From SIG459 sp045638085 (GTDB taxonomy: Bacteria; Bacillota; Clostridia; Oscillospirales; Oscillospiraceae): a stretch of 5,093 nucleotides of DNA. Positions within the stretch are counted from its first letter, which is position 1. Every line of letters begins with the position of its first letter. The stretch is from the NCBI GenBank assembly GCA_045638085.1, contig JAZUAQ010000193.1:1-5093 (forward strand). The letters are read 5' to 3'. Of this stretch, positions 1-5,093 are shown in pieces. Position numbers and translations under genes: made by a program. The notes under the pieces were generated by a model. The model was given only the letters and a program-made list of their open reading frames with translations, made no database searches and was not told the DNA's origin.

Positions 1-1
1 T

Positions 2-2155
2 ACCGTTTTTAACCGCACAAGCCAGTCCTATACCAATCTTATGTGGGGTCAATGCGATATTCTCATCGCAAGCTGGCCTGCCGAGTATATTTTTGAAGAG
101 CTTGATGCCGCGGAGTTTGCTTATGAGATGGAGCCCATCGCTACCGATGCCCTCATTTTCGTGGTAAATGAGAATAACCGTGTATGCGACCTTACCACCG
201 AGCAGATAATCGGAATTTATACCGGCGAGATAACAAACTGGAGCGAAGTGGGCGGCGAGGATGAGCCCATATCCCCCTTCCAGCGCAACGCGGGAGCAGG
301 CTCTCAGGCTCTTATGGAGAAGCTTGTTATGGGCGACATAGCCATGATGGAAGCCCCCACCGAGTTTATGGCAGGCAGCATGGGCGAGCTTATGGAGTAT
401 GTAAAAAGCTATGATAGCTCCGCAGGGGCAATAGGCTACTCCGTTTATTACTATGCCAACGATATGCGCATGGCCGAAGGTCTCAAGATTATCTCCGTTG
501 ACGGAGTTGAGCCCACCGATGAAAATATCCGTACCGGCGCATACCCCCACCTGAGCAATTACTACACCGTCATTGCCGCCGATGAGGCTGCCGACAGCCC
601 CGCAAGAGTTATGTTCGAGTGGCTTCTCAGCGCCGAAGGTCAGCGCCTTGTTGAAAGCGAGGGCTATGTGCCCGTTATGGATCTCACCGATGCCCCCAAA
701 AAGAGCGCAACGGAGGGCGGCTTCGTGGTGAAAACCGATTGGAGCGCCCTTGGAGAGAGTGCCGTGCCACAGGTTAAATATACTCGCCTGCAGGAGGATT
801 GGATAGATGCTCTTGCTCCCAGCAATGATTATGGCGCAATTTACCCCTATGTGGGACTTGTGAACTATGATGAGTGGGGCAACCAACAGAATCTTTACGG
901 CCTTTTTGATGAAAACGGACGTATAATCTGCGACAGTGTTTATATAGAGGTTGAGCGCTGCTGCTACTATGAGGGCGGCGGTGTTGAGCGCAGTGTACCG
1001 ATGCTGAAGTTGGGACGCACCGAGGGTGCGGCTGTTGCCTATACCCTTGCAAGCCTTGATGGAAGCTTTGTCAGCCCTGAAAGCTATTTCTATGTGAAGG
1101 TCTTCGATTTCGGCGTGCTCTGCGCCCGCAACAGTGAAAGCAGCCAGTTCGTCATCTATGATTTCGAAGGCAATGTGATTATGACTCAGGATGACCTTAA
1201 GCTGGGCAATCTTGAGCTCAATTACGGCACGGATGTCTACGCAGGCCGCGGCGGTTATCTTCTTGCATGGCTTTCCGACGGAGCGGGCAGCGAGGCCTAC
1301 CTCATTGACCCCGAGGGAAACATCCTTTGCGGAGGCTGGTACAGCGCCGACTTTGCAAAAGAAAATACCATCCGCGCCTATATGGACGGTGGCGGATACA
1401 GCGCAGGCATCGTCAACTATGCAGGCGAATGGATAGTCCCCCACCGCTATAACTATGTGGAGCTTTTTGACGGAGGCTACTGCGCCACCAAGGACGACAA
1501 GAGCGATCTGTATGATCTGGCAGGCGGCGAAATTCTCTCCGCCGATGGGCGCGTTTATTGCTTCGATTTCGGCTATGTCACCGATGAAATCCTGCATTTC
1601 AAAGACGGCAGAACCCTTCCCTTCGGCGAGGGCTGGGATCAGGCCTCCTATATGGGCACAAGCCCCCTCATCTGCCTTCACAGCGAAGAGGGCGCCGAGT
1701 TCGTGAATGTGGAAAGCGGCAAAAGCCTTAAGCTGCCCGGTGCTGCAAACGCCTTCACCTCACTCCTTATGGGCAACCTTATAACAGGCCCTGTCAGCGC
1801 TCTTGAGTACATTGTGTTCTGGGACGGCGGAGAAGAAAGTTCCTCCAAGCTTATAAGCTGGGATCTGGAAAATGTGTACGAGTTCCCTGAGGCCGCCTAC
1901 GGCATGTCCACCTTTGAAAGCGTTTCGGACCGTTTCGCAGCTGAGGAGTATGTGGCGGTTTATAAGCGGGATACCGAAAGAAGCTACGGAGCGGATCTTT
2001 ATACCGCGGATATGGAGCTTTATGCGGAAGCCGGAACATGGGACAGCATTTGGAACGGCTACCTTATGAAGACGGACGAGAATTTCTGCACCTATAGAGA
2101 TAAAGATGGCAACGTGCTGTTTTGCCATCCCCTTGGTTCTTTGGGCGGAGATTGA
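2..2155 (+). CDS. PstS-like substrate-binding domain fused to WG-like beta repeats, 5' partial
   Basis: The frame is open from the first complete codon (base 2), so the start and any signal peptide lie upstream; 717 residues are visible, ending in TGA at 2153-2155. Visible residues 1-225 read as the later part of a PstS/PBP-like phosphate-type binding domain: the block TTEQIIGIYTGEITNWSEVG at about 65-84, GAGSQ at 98-102 where PstS proteins usually have a GSGTR-like phosphate loop, AGAIGY near 141, and EGQRLVESEGYVPV at 212-225. After a linker come degenerate repeats with a hydrophobic-D-x-x-G-hydrophobic core: YGLFDENGRII (299-309), VIYDFEGNVI (384-393), YLIDPEGNIL (433-442), GIVNYAGEWIVP (469-480), DLYDLAGGEIL (502-512) and YRDKDGNVL (698-706). 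These resemble WG repeats, which probably form a beta-rich surface. Family knowledge suggests an extracytoplasmic or surface-anchored location. Ligand unknown: no pstC, pstA or pstB is in view, so a role in phosphate uptake is not supported. The composition is G+C-rich, unlike the next genes. The PstS-like call is firm; the repeat-family name is less so. Confidence 0.85.
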   Translation, partial: TVFNRTSQSYTNLMWGQCDILIASWPAEYIFEELDAAEFAYEMEPIATDALIFVVNENNRVCDLTTEQIIGIYTGEITNWSEVGGEDEPISPFQRNAGAGSQALMEKLVMGDIAMMEAPTEFMAGSMGELMEYVKSYDSSAGAIGYSVYYYANDMRMAEGLKIISVDGVEPTDENIRTGAYPHLSNYYTVIAADEAADSPARVMFEWLLSAEGQRLVESEGYVPVMDLTDAPKKSATEGGFVVKTDWSALGESAVPQVKYTRLQEDWIDALAPSNDYGAIYPYVGLVNYDEWGNQQNLYGLFDENGRIICDSVYIEVERCCYYEGGGVERSVPMLKLGRTEGAAVAYTLASLDGSFVSPESYFYVKVFDFGVLCARNSESSQFVIYDFEGNVIMTQDDLKLGNLELNYGTDVYAGRGGYLLAWLSDGAGSEAYLIDPEGNILCGGWYSADFAKENTIRAYMDGGGYSAGIVNYAGEWIVPHRYNYVELFDGGYCATKDDKSDLYDLAGGEILSADGRVYCFDFGYVTDEILHFKDGRTLPFGEGWDQASYMGTSPLICLHSEEGAEFVNVESGKSLKLPGAANAFTSLLMGNLITGPVSALEYIVFWDGGEESSSKLISWDLENVYEFPEAAYGMSTFESVSDRFAAEEYVAVYKRDTERSYGADLYTADMELYAEAGTWDSIWNGYLMKTDENFCTYRDKDGNVLFCHPLGSLGGD

Positions 2156-2169
2156 TGAAATAATCCGCG

Positions 2170-2211
2170 CCGCAGCAAAGCCTGAATTTGACGGAGGAGT
2201 GTGATTGCATG
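2170..2211 (+). repeat. Shared 42-base gene leader, copy 1 (contains RBS)
   Basis: This block runs from CCGCAG through the ATG of the 156-aa lipoprotein gene. It matches 3444-3485 at 37 of 42 positions with no gaps, and the first 23 bases are identical. It includes AAAGCCTGAATTTGAC and the ribosome binding site GGAGG at 2193-2197, 11 bases before the ATG. The similarity ends abruptly on the upstream side. A diverged relative lies before the gene at 2864. The function beyond ribosome binding is unknown; duplication of a gene-start module is my inference. Confidence 0.8.
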
Positions 2212-2679
2212 AAAAAGATAATAGCGGTTTTCTGCCTTTTTGTAATGGCGCTGTCTCTCTCCGCCTGCATATCGTTAGAAAATCCTGTGATAGCATCTTT
2301 GGGCAAATATGAAAATCGTGAATTTTTCACCTCGGGCGGTTTTCAGGATTACACAGACTATGCAAAATACTATTACACTTCCGCTAAAGTTACACATAAT
2401 GAGTATTTGAGGAAAATCCGGGAAACTGACTTGGAAGTAATTAACACGCATCTGGATGACTTTGAGGGATGGATTGAAACCATTAAACGCTCTGAGCCAA
2501 CGAGCGAAGTTGTTGTAAATTATGATTTTGACCGAGGAATAATTGATACAGAAGATTACTTCTATGTCGATTCCGAAGAACGCACATGGAGTGATGGACA
2601 CACTTCCCTCGTAAACTACAATGTTTACCTGTTTGATACTCAAACCAAGGTCCTGTATTATTTCCATAACAACATATAG
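2209..2679 (+). CDS. Small lipoprotein of unknown function (156 aa)
   Basis: The start is ATG at 2209, chosen because GGAGG sits 11 bases upstream and the protein then begins with a typical lipoprotein signal; the frame could also open at TTG 2188, which would put the binding site inside the gene. The signal has a lysine pair (residues 2-3), a hydrophobic core, and the lipobox LSAC with the lipidated cysteine at residue 20. The mature part is rich in aromatic and acidic residues, with YDYAKYYY-like tyrosine clusters early and the ending VLYYFHNNI. It has no further membrane segment and no catalytic motif I can see. I have an impression of similar short lipoproteins with this ending in gut Clostridia but cannot name the family. 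It starts 53 bases after the binding-protein gene with no terminator between, so co-transcription is plausible. Its leader is shared with the gene at 3483. Confidence 0.85.
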   Translation: MKKIIAVFCLFVMALSLSACISLENPVIASLGKYENREFFTSGGFQDYTDYAKYYYTSAKVTHNEYLRKIRETDLEVINTHLDDFEGWIETIKRSEPTSEVVVNYDFDRGIIDTEDYFYVDSEERTWSDGHTSLVNYNVYLFDTQTKVLYYFHNNI

Positions 2680-2699
2680 GTCGTTATATAGCACCGCAC

Positions 2700-2813
2700 T
2701 AAAGCCTCCCTCTGACGAGGGAGGTGGCAAAAATCTTTGATTTTTGACGGAGGGAGAGAAAACTACCCCTCAGTCAGCTTCGCTGACAGCTCCCTCGCCA
2801 GAGGGAGCCTTAA
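2700..2813. mobile_element. MITE-like palindromic element, 114 bp
   Basis: The ends form an imperfect inverted repeat: 2699-2729 matches the reverse complement of 2784-2814 at 26 of 31 positions. Each arm holds two hairpins. Left arm: CCTCCCTC/GAGGGAGG (2705-2712 with 2717-2724) and CAAAAATC/GATTTTTG (2728-2735 with 2739-2746). Right arm: GTCAGC/GCTGAC (2773-2778 with 2782-2787) and GCTCCCTC/GAGGGAGC (2789-2796 with 2801-2808). The inner arm sequences also pair loosely (GACGGAGGGAG with CCCCTCAGTC), so the whole element could fold into one large structure. The right end lies in the perfect palindrome GCCTTAAGGC (2807-2816). It has no coding capacity. I recall similar CCTCAGTCAGC...GAGGGAGCC repeats scattered in gut Clostridia genomes, which I cannot verify here. 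No clear target-site duplication is visible, so the exact ends are uncertain. Confidence 0.75.
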
Positions 2814-2830
2814 GGCGCCGTAAGCGGCAA

Positions 2831-2866
2831 TGCACAGAACTTGAATTCGAGGAGCGTGATTGTATG
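2831..2866 (+). repeat. Diverged copy of the gene leader, with RBS
   Basis: The last 17 bases, AGGAGCGTGATTGTATG, match the end of copy 1 at 15 of 17 positions. Before them, ACTTGAATTCG corresponds to GCCTGAATTTGAC of the other copies with a small gap. The ribosome binding site is GAGGAG at 2849-2854, nine bases before the ATG. The front half of the leader seems to lie on the other side of the MITE-like element: bases 2691-2707 match copy 1 positions 2167-2183 at 14 of 17. Part of that match falls inside the terminal AAAGCCT of the element, so the split is an inference. Confidence 0.55.
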
Positions 2867-3415
2867 AAAAAATTGATAGCTTTGCTTTTGGCGTTGGTTT
2901 TCATACTTGGTTTAGTTGGATGTGGTGATGCTGAAAACAGAGAAAACGAAACTTTGCAACCTGCTGCCAACGAAAACAATCTCAGCCATGACCAAACCAA
3001 GTCCGTTGTTGTAGAAGATTCCTTGATTTTAGTTCAGTCTAATGATGAATTATCTAAACCATATGAGAATTTTCTTTGGGCAAATACATGGTTTGAACAC
3101 GGTTGGTTGAACGCTGATGATATAAGCATATATTATAAGCTTTCCGCAATACATAATGAAATTCCACAAATAACATACTCCGATGATTTTGAAATTCATT
3201 ATAAAGATGGTGTTGAGTTTTTATCAGTATCTGTTTATGACAGCAATTTTGATAGAATTCATCATAATATGCAGCAAGAGGTTATACATACTCTGGAACA
3301 AGGCACATATTATTTGGTGATTGTTGTAAAAGTGCAGGGTAAATACATTGAAACGGAAGAAAAATACGAGTATTCAGGTTATGAGTGTGCTTACAAACTT
3401 GTAATTAACAATTGA
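2864..3415 (+). CDS. Lipoprotein of unknown function (183 aa)
   Basis: The start is ATG 2864, supported by GAGGAG at 2849-2854 and by the lipoprotein signal that follows; the open frame extends upstream to a TTG at 2744, but that stretch is made of the repeat element. The signal is MKKLIALLLALVFILGLVGC, with lipobox LVGC and the lipidated cysteine at residue 20. After a short asparagine- and glutamate-rich linker (about 21-45) comes a domain of alternating hydrophobic and polar segments that looks mostly beta-stranded, with features such as EIPQITYSDDFEIHY (about 114-128) and GTYYLVIVVKVQGKYIE (about 149-165). It has no enzymatic motif. It resembles unnamed Clostridia lipoproteins with a beta-sandwich-like mature domain; a ligand- or partner-binding role on the outer face of the membrane is only a guess. 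A+T content is high: 3121-3180 has 16 G or C in 60 bases. It sits 184 bases after the previous gene, a gap largely filled by the MITE-like element. Confidence 0.85.
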   Translation: MKKLIALLLALVFILGLVGCGDAENRENETLQPAANENNLSHDQTKSVVVEDSLILVQSNDELSKPYENFLWANTWFEHGWLNADDISIYYKLSAIHNEIPQITYSDDFEIHYKDGVEFLSVSVYDSNFDRIHHNMQQEVIHTLEQGTYYLVIVVKVQGKYIETEEKYEYSGYECAYKLVINN

Positions 3416-3443
3416 CCAATTCCGATTTGCTAACAGATTTGTA

Positions 3444-3485
3444 CCGCAGCAAAGCCTGAATTTGACAAAGGAGCGTGACCGCATG
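3444..3485 (+). repeat. Shared 42-base gene leader, copy 2 (contains RBS)
   Basis: This is the second copy of the block at 2170-2211, with five substitutions and no gaps, ending at the ATG of the 55-aa membrane peptide. The substitutions lie only in the last 19 bases, around the ribosome binding site (AAGGAG at 3468-3473, nine bases before the ATG); the first 23 bases are unchanged. Similarity continues into the coding region: ATAATAGCGG in the first copy and AGAATAGCGT here follow the start codon closely. Confidence 0.8.
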
Positions 3486-3650
3486 AGAATAGCGTTTTTA
3501 GTTGGTTCGTGTTTAATGCTGATAGCTTGTATTCTTGTGGCATCAACGCAAATTAAAAAGAAAAAGCCTATTACTGACCCTTACCTGTTATTGGCGATTT
3601 TTACATTTTTGATTGCATTATGGATGATTTGCAGGATACTCGGTGTTTAA
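3483..3650 (+). CDS. Small two-helix membrane peptide (55 aa)
   Basis: The start is ATG 3483, placed by AAGGAG nine bases upstream within the shared leader; TTG 3462 is in frame but precedes the binding site. The peptide has two hydrophobic segments (about residues 3-22 and 33-53) joined by a basic turn with the lysine run KKKK at 25-28. This fits a helical hairpin in the membrane, with the loop inside under the positive-inside rule. Residues 13-16 (LIAC) would match a lipobox, but the hydrophobic stretch continues past the cysteine, so I favour a membrane anchor over a lipoprotein. I do not recognise the family. It lies 67 bases after the lipoprotein gene and 82 before the next membrane protein gene. 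The leader and hydrophobic profile support a real gene, although short length leaves some doubt. Confidence 0.7.
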   Translation: MRIAFLVGSCLMLIACILVASTQIKKKKPITDPYLLLAIFTFLIALWMICRILGV

Positions 3651-3684
3651 TACTAAGAAAAACAAATTCCAACATGTAGAGCAG

Positions 3685-3708
3685 TTAGATAAACTCCGAT
3701 TTATCTAA
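3685..3708. other. Perfect A+T-rich inverted repeat, 9-bp arms
   Basis: TTAGATAAA at 3685-3693 and TTTATCTAA at 3700-3708 are exact reverse complements around the 6-base spacer CTCCGA. The site lies in the 82-base gap before the gene at 3733, about 25 bases from its ATG. There is no run of T on either side, so an intrinsic terminator is unlikely. It could be an operator for a dimeric repressor or a hairpin in the 5' leader that affects translation. The symmetry is seen directly; the role is inference. Confidence 0.5.
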
Positions 3709-3717
3709 AAGTTTGGC

Positions 3718-3723
3718 GGGGGG
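3718..3723 (+). promoter_or_regulatory. Atypical G-run ribosome binding site
   Basis: A run of six G lies nine bases before the ATG at 3733. It stands where the other genes here have GGAGG-like sites and can pair with the CCUCC of 16S rRNA in part only, through G-C and G-U pairs. It supports the start at 3733 but suggests weaker or differently regulated initiation than for its neighbours. Confidence 0.5.
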
Positions 3724-3732
3724 TATTATATT

Positions 3733-4206
3733 ATGAAAGGCGAAAGGATCAAATTCTGGTTTGCCATAAGTGTTATGGCACAACTGCCGGCATTTTGCAT
3801 GCCTTGGTTCTCCTTAAATGATTATGGCCCTGTTCATAGCGGCTTGTATTCCATACACCTTTTCCTTCTGCAGTATGTGTATATTTTCTGGTATATAAAG
3901 CGCGGCTTGGACCGCCGTAATGGTATTGCTCACAAGATTTTGATGGAAGCAATGTTCGTTTCATTCTTTTTCTCCTTTAGGCACGTTTTTTCAACGTGGG
4001 TTGTTTCTGTAAATATTGCGTCATGGATCTCCTTGAGTCGGAGTCTCGATGCGTCTCGGTTTGGTATATGGGTTTTGATAGCGTTGATGGCAATATCATT
4101 TGTTTTATATCAGGTGGATATTATCAATGAACTATGCGGAAAAGCTAATGCCCGCAAGTGCGCCCCTGCACACAAATATGACTATATAAAACAAAAAAAG
4201 GACTGA
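3733..4206 (+). CDS. Membrane protein of unknown function, about four helices (157 aa)
   Basis: The start is ATG 3733 with a G-rich site nine bases upstream; the protein opens with a short basic segment, MKGERIK, leading straight into a hydrophobic stretch. Four probable membrane segments are seen at about residues 8-28, 36-56, 70-100 (long, broken by SFRH at 81-84) and 108-131. The loop at 57-66 (RGLDRRNG) is basic, so probably cytoplasmic, as is the hydrophilic tail from 133, which ends in KQKKD. Aromatic residues are abundant. I see no transporter signature, catalytic dyad or metal site and do not recognise the family. It is the last gene of the plus-strand run: its TGA lies inside the left arm of the terminator. 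It could act with the 55-aa membrane peptide, but only adjacency supports this. Confidence 0.8.
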   Translation: MKGERIKFWFAISVMAQLPAFCMPWFSLNDYGPVHSGLYSIHLFLLQYVYIFWYIKRGLDRRNGIAHKILMEAMFVSFFFSFRHVFSTWVVSVNIASWISLSRSLDASRFGIWVLIALMAISFVLYQVDIINELCGKANARKCAPAHKYDYIKQKKD

Positions 4207-4226
4207 CGGATTCGTCAGTCCTTTTT
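4195..4226. terminator. Bidirectional intrinsic terminator
   Basis: AAAAAGGACTGACG (4195-4208) pairs perfectly with CGTCAGTCCTTTTT (4213-4226) around the 4-base loop GATT. The nine inner pairs carry the G+C, and the outer A/T runs give a U tract in both directions. It therefore can end the plus-strand genes and the minus-strand pnp, which stop at 4206 and 4244. The stop codon of the upstream membrane protein gene (4204-4206) is inside the left arm. Confidence 0.93.
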
Positions 4227-4243
4227 ATTATTGCTTTTTTAAC

Positions 4244-5093
4244 TTAGTCGATGAGACCGAGCTTTTCGCGCTCTTTGATAGCGTCCTTGCGGCTGAGGTT
4301 TACGCGGCCGCGCTCGTCAATCTCGGTGACCTTAACCCAAGTCATATCGCCGATGTTGAGAACGTCTTCAACCTTCTCGGTGCGCTTGAACTCAAGATCC
4401 TTGATGTGGACCATGCCGTCCTTGCCGGGAACCAGCTCAACGAAAGCGCCGATGGGGATGATGCGGACAACCTTGCCGTAGTAGAGCTTGCCAACTTCGG
4501 GCTCGAAAACGATGTTCTCGATGATGGTGCGGGCAGCGCGGCAGGCTTCGATATCCTCGGAAGCGATGAAGATGTTGCCGTCGTCGTTGATGTCGATCTT
4601 GCAGCCGGTGTCAGCGGTGATCTTCTGGATGACCTTGCCGCCGGAGCCGATAACTTCGCGGATCTTCTCGGGGTTGATCTTCATCTGGATCATCTTGGGA
4701 GCGCTCTTTGCAAGCTCCTTGCGGGGCTCAGCAATAGCCTTGAGCATGATCTCGTCGAGGATCTGGAAGCGAGCTTCCTTGGTGATTTCGAAAGCTTCCT
4801 TAACGATTTCGTGCTTGAGACCGTCGTTCTTGAGGTCCATCTGGATAGCGGTGATGCCCTTCTTGGTACCTGCTACCTTGAAGTCCATCTCGCCGTGGAA
4901 GTCTTCAACGCCCTGAATGTCGATGAAGGTGGTGAAATCGTCGCCGTCCTGGATGAGACCGCAGGAGATACCGGCAACGGGAGCCTTGAGGGGAACGCCT
5001 GCGTCCATGAGAGCCAGGGTGGTGCCGCAGATGGAGCCCTGAGAGGTGGAGCCGTTGGAGGAGAGAACTTCGCTGACTACGCGGATAGCATAG
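4244..5093 (-). CDS. pnp: Polynucleotide phosphorylase, C-terminal part (5' partial)
   Basis: PNPase degrades RNA 3' to 5' by phosphorolysis, releasing nucleoside diphosphates; it works as a cytoplasmic homotrimer, often with other RNA decay enzymes. About 282 of the usual 700 or so residues are visible; the frame runs off the window edge, so the ATG at 5008 is internal. In order: the end of the second RNase PH domain, with the phosphate-site segment SSNGSTSQGS (5059-5030) and LALMDAGVPLKAPVAGI; the catalytic aspartates equivalent to E. coli D486 and D492 at 4901-4903 and 4883-4885, spaced six residues as expected; a KH domain with the GSGG loop at 4637-4648; and an S1 domain from about 4495 to 4277, containing GAFVEL and DGMVHI. 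The protein ends soon after S1 (EKLGLID), with no long tail. All expected elements are intact. In Bacteria pnp commonly follows rpsO, which would lie beyond the window. It is convergent with the small membrane genes and shares their terminator. Confidence 0.98.
   Translation of the reverse strand, partial: YAIRVVSEVLSSNGSTSQGSICGTTLALMDAGVPLKAPVAGISCGLIQDGDDFTTFIDIQGVEDFHGEMDFKVAGTKKGITAIQMDLKNDGLKHEIVKEAFEITKEARFQILDEIMLKAIAEPRKELAKSAPKMIQMKINPEKIREVIGSGGKVIQKITADTGCKIDINDDGNIFIASEDIEACRAARTIIENIVFEPEVGKLYYGKVVRIIPIGAFVELVPGKDGMVHIKDLEFKRTEKVEDVLNIGDMTWVKVTEIDERGRVNLSRKDAIKEREKLGLID

Noticed and set aside
774..1052. Minus-strand open frame of 92 codons inside the binding-protein gene
   Set aside because: It is antisense to a well-supported coding region, has no ribosome binding site in view, and its low-complexity His/Ser-rich translation looks like an out-of-frame reading.
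2133..2165. Possible promoter TTGGTT, 17-base spacer, TGAAAT before the 156-aa lipoprotein
   Set aside because: It matches the consensus at only 3 of 6 and 4 of 6 positions and lies mostly in the end of the preceding gene, so it is no better than chance.
2201..2212. Mini-frame GTG-NNN-GNA-TGA overlapping the ATG in all three leaders, as a coupling peptide
   Set aside because: The TGA follows from any ATG followed by A, the frame is three codons long, and the first two copies have another in-frame stop a few codons upstream.
1760..2296. Minus-strand open frame of 178 codons across the end of the first gene and the start of the next
   Set aside because: It overlaps two supported plus-strand genes and their leader, and its translation shows no recognisable domain or signal.
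2275..2730. Minus-strand open frame of 151 codons antisense to the 156-aa lipoprotein
   Set aside because: The plus strand has a clear binding site and lipobox; this frame begins inside the repeat element and shows no such support.
2700..2813. CRISPR-like array
   Set aside because: The repeats are inverted and nested, not direct with unique spacers, and no cas gene is in the window.
2744..2863. Upstream extension of the 183-aa lipoprotein from TTG 2744
   Set aside because: The extra 40 codons are translated from the hairpin element, and the ATG at 2864 has both a binding site and a signal peptide directly after it.
4251..4916. Plus-strand open frames opposite pnp (76 and 142 codons)
   Set aside because: They are antisense readings of a strongly conserved gene and have no support of their own.

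Overview
The window looks like a piece of a chromosome from an anaerobic, probably gut-associated member of the Clostridia (Oscillospirales-like), perhaps from a metagenome. This rests on strong GGAGG-type ribosome binding sites, a Firmicutes-style polynucleotide phosphorylase, short lysine-led lipoprotein signal peptides, and a hairpin-rich small repeat of a kind I recall from such genomes. The taxonomic call is inference.

Layout. (1) Bases 2-2155, plus strand: the 3' part of a large gene. It joins a PstS-like substrate-binding domain to a long C-terminal region of degenerate WG-like beta repeats; its start lies outside the window. (2) Bases 2209-4206, plus strand: four small genes, namely two lipoproteins (156 and 183 aa), a 55-aa two-helix membrane peptide and a 157-aa membrane protein with about four helices. 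I recognise none of them as a named family. By eye they are much richer in A+T than the genes on either side. (3) Bases 4244-5093, minus strand: the 3' end of pnp, convergent with the small genes. A perfect 14-bp hairpin at 4195-4226 separates the two sides and can terminate in both directions.

The most unusual structure is in the gaps between the small genes. The 156-aa lipoprotein and the 55-aa membrane peptide have nearly the same 42-base leader ending at their ATG (37 of 42 bases identical). The 183-aa lipoprotein has a diverged relative of it. That third leader appears to be split by a 114-bp MITE-like element with inverted ends and four internal hairpins. The similarity continues into the first codons, so leader plus signal-peptide start may be a module that has been copied in front of unrelated mature proteins.

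All plus-strand genes could be one transcript ending at the hairpin, since I see no strong internal terminator and no convincing internal promoter. A shared envelope role fits the predicted locations (one probable extracytoplasmic binding protein, two lipoproteins, two membrane proteins), but no substrate or pathway can be read from the sequence. pnp is a housekeeping neighbour and gives no clue to their function.
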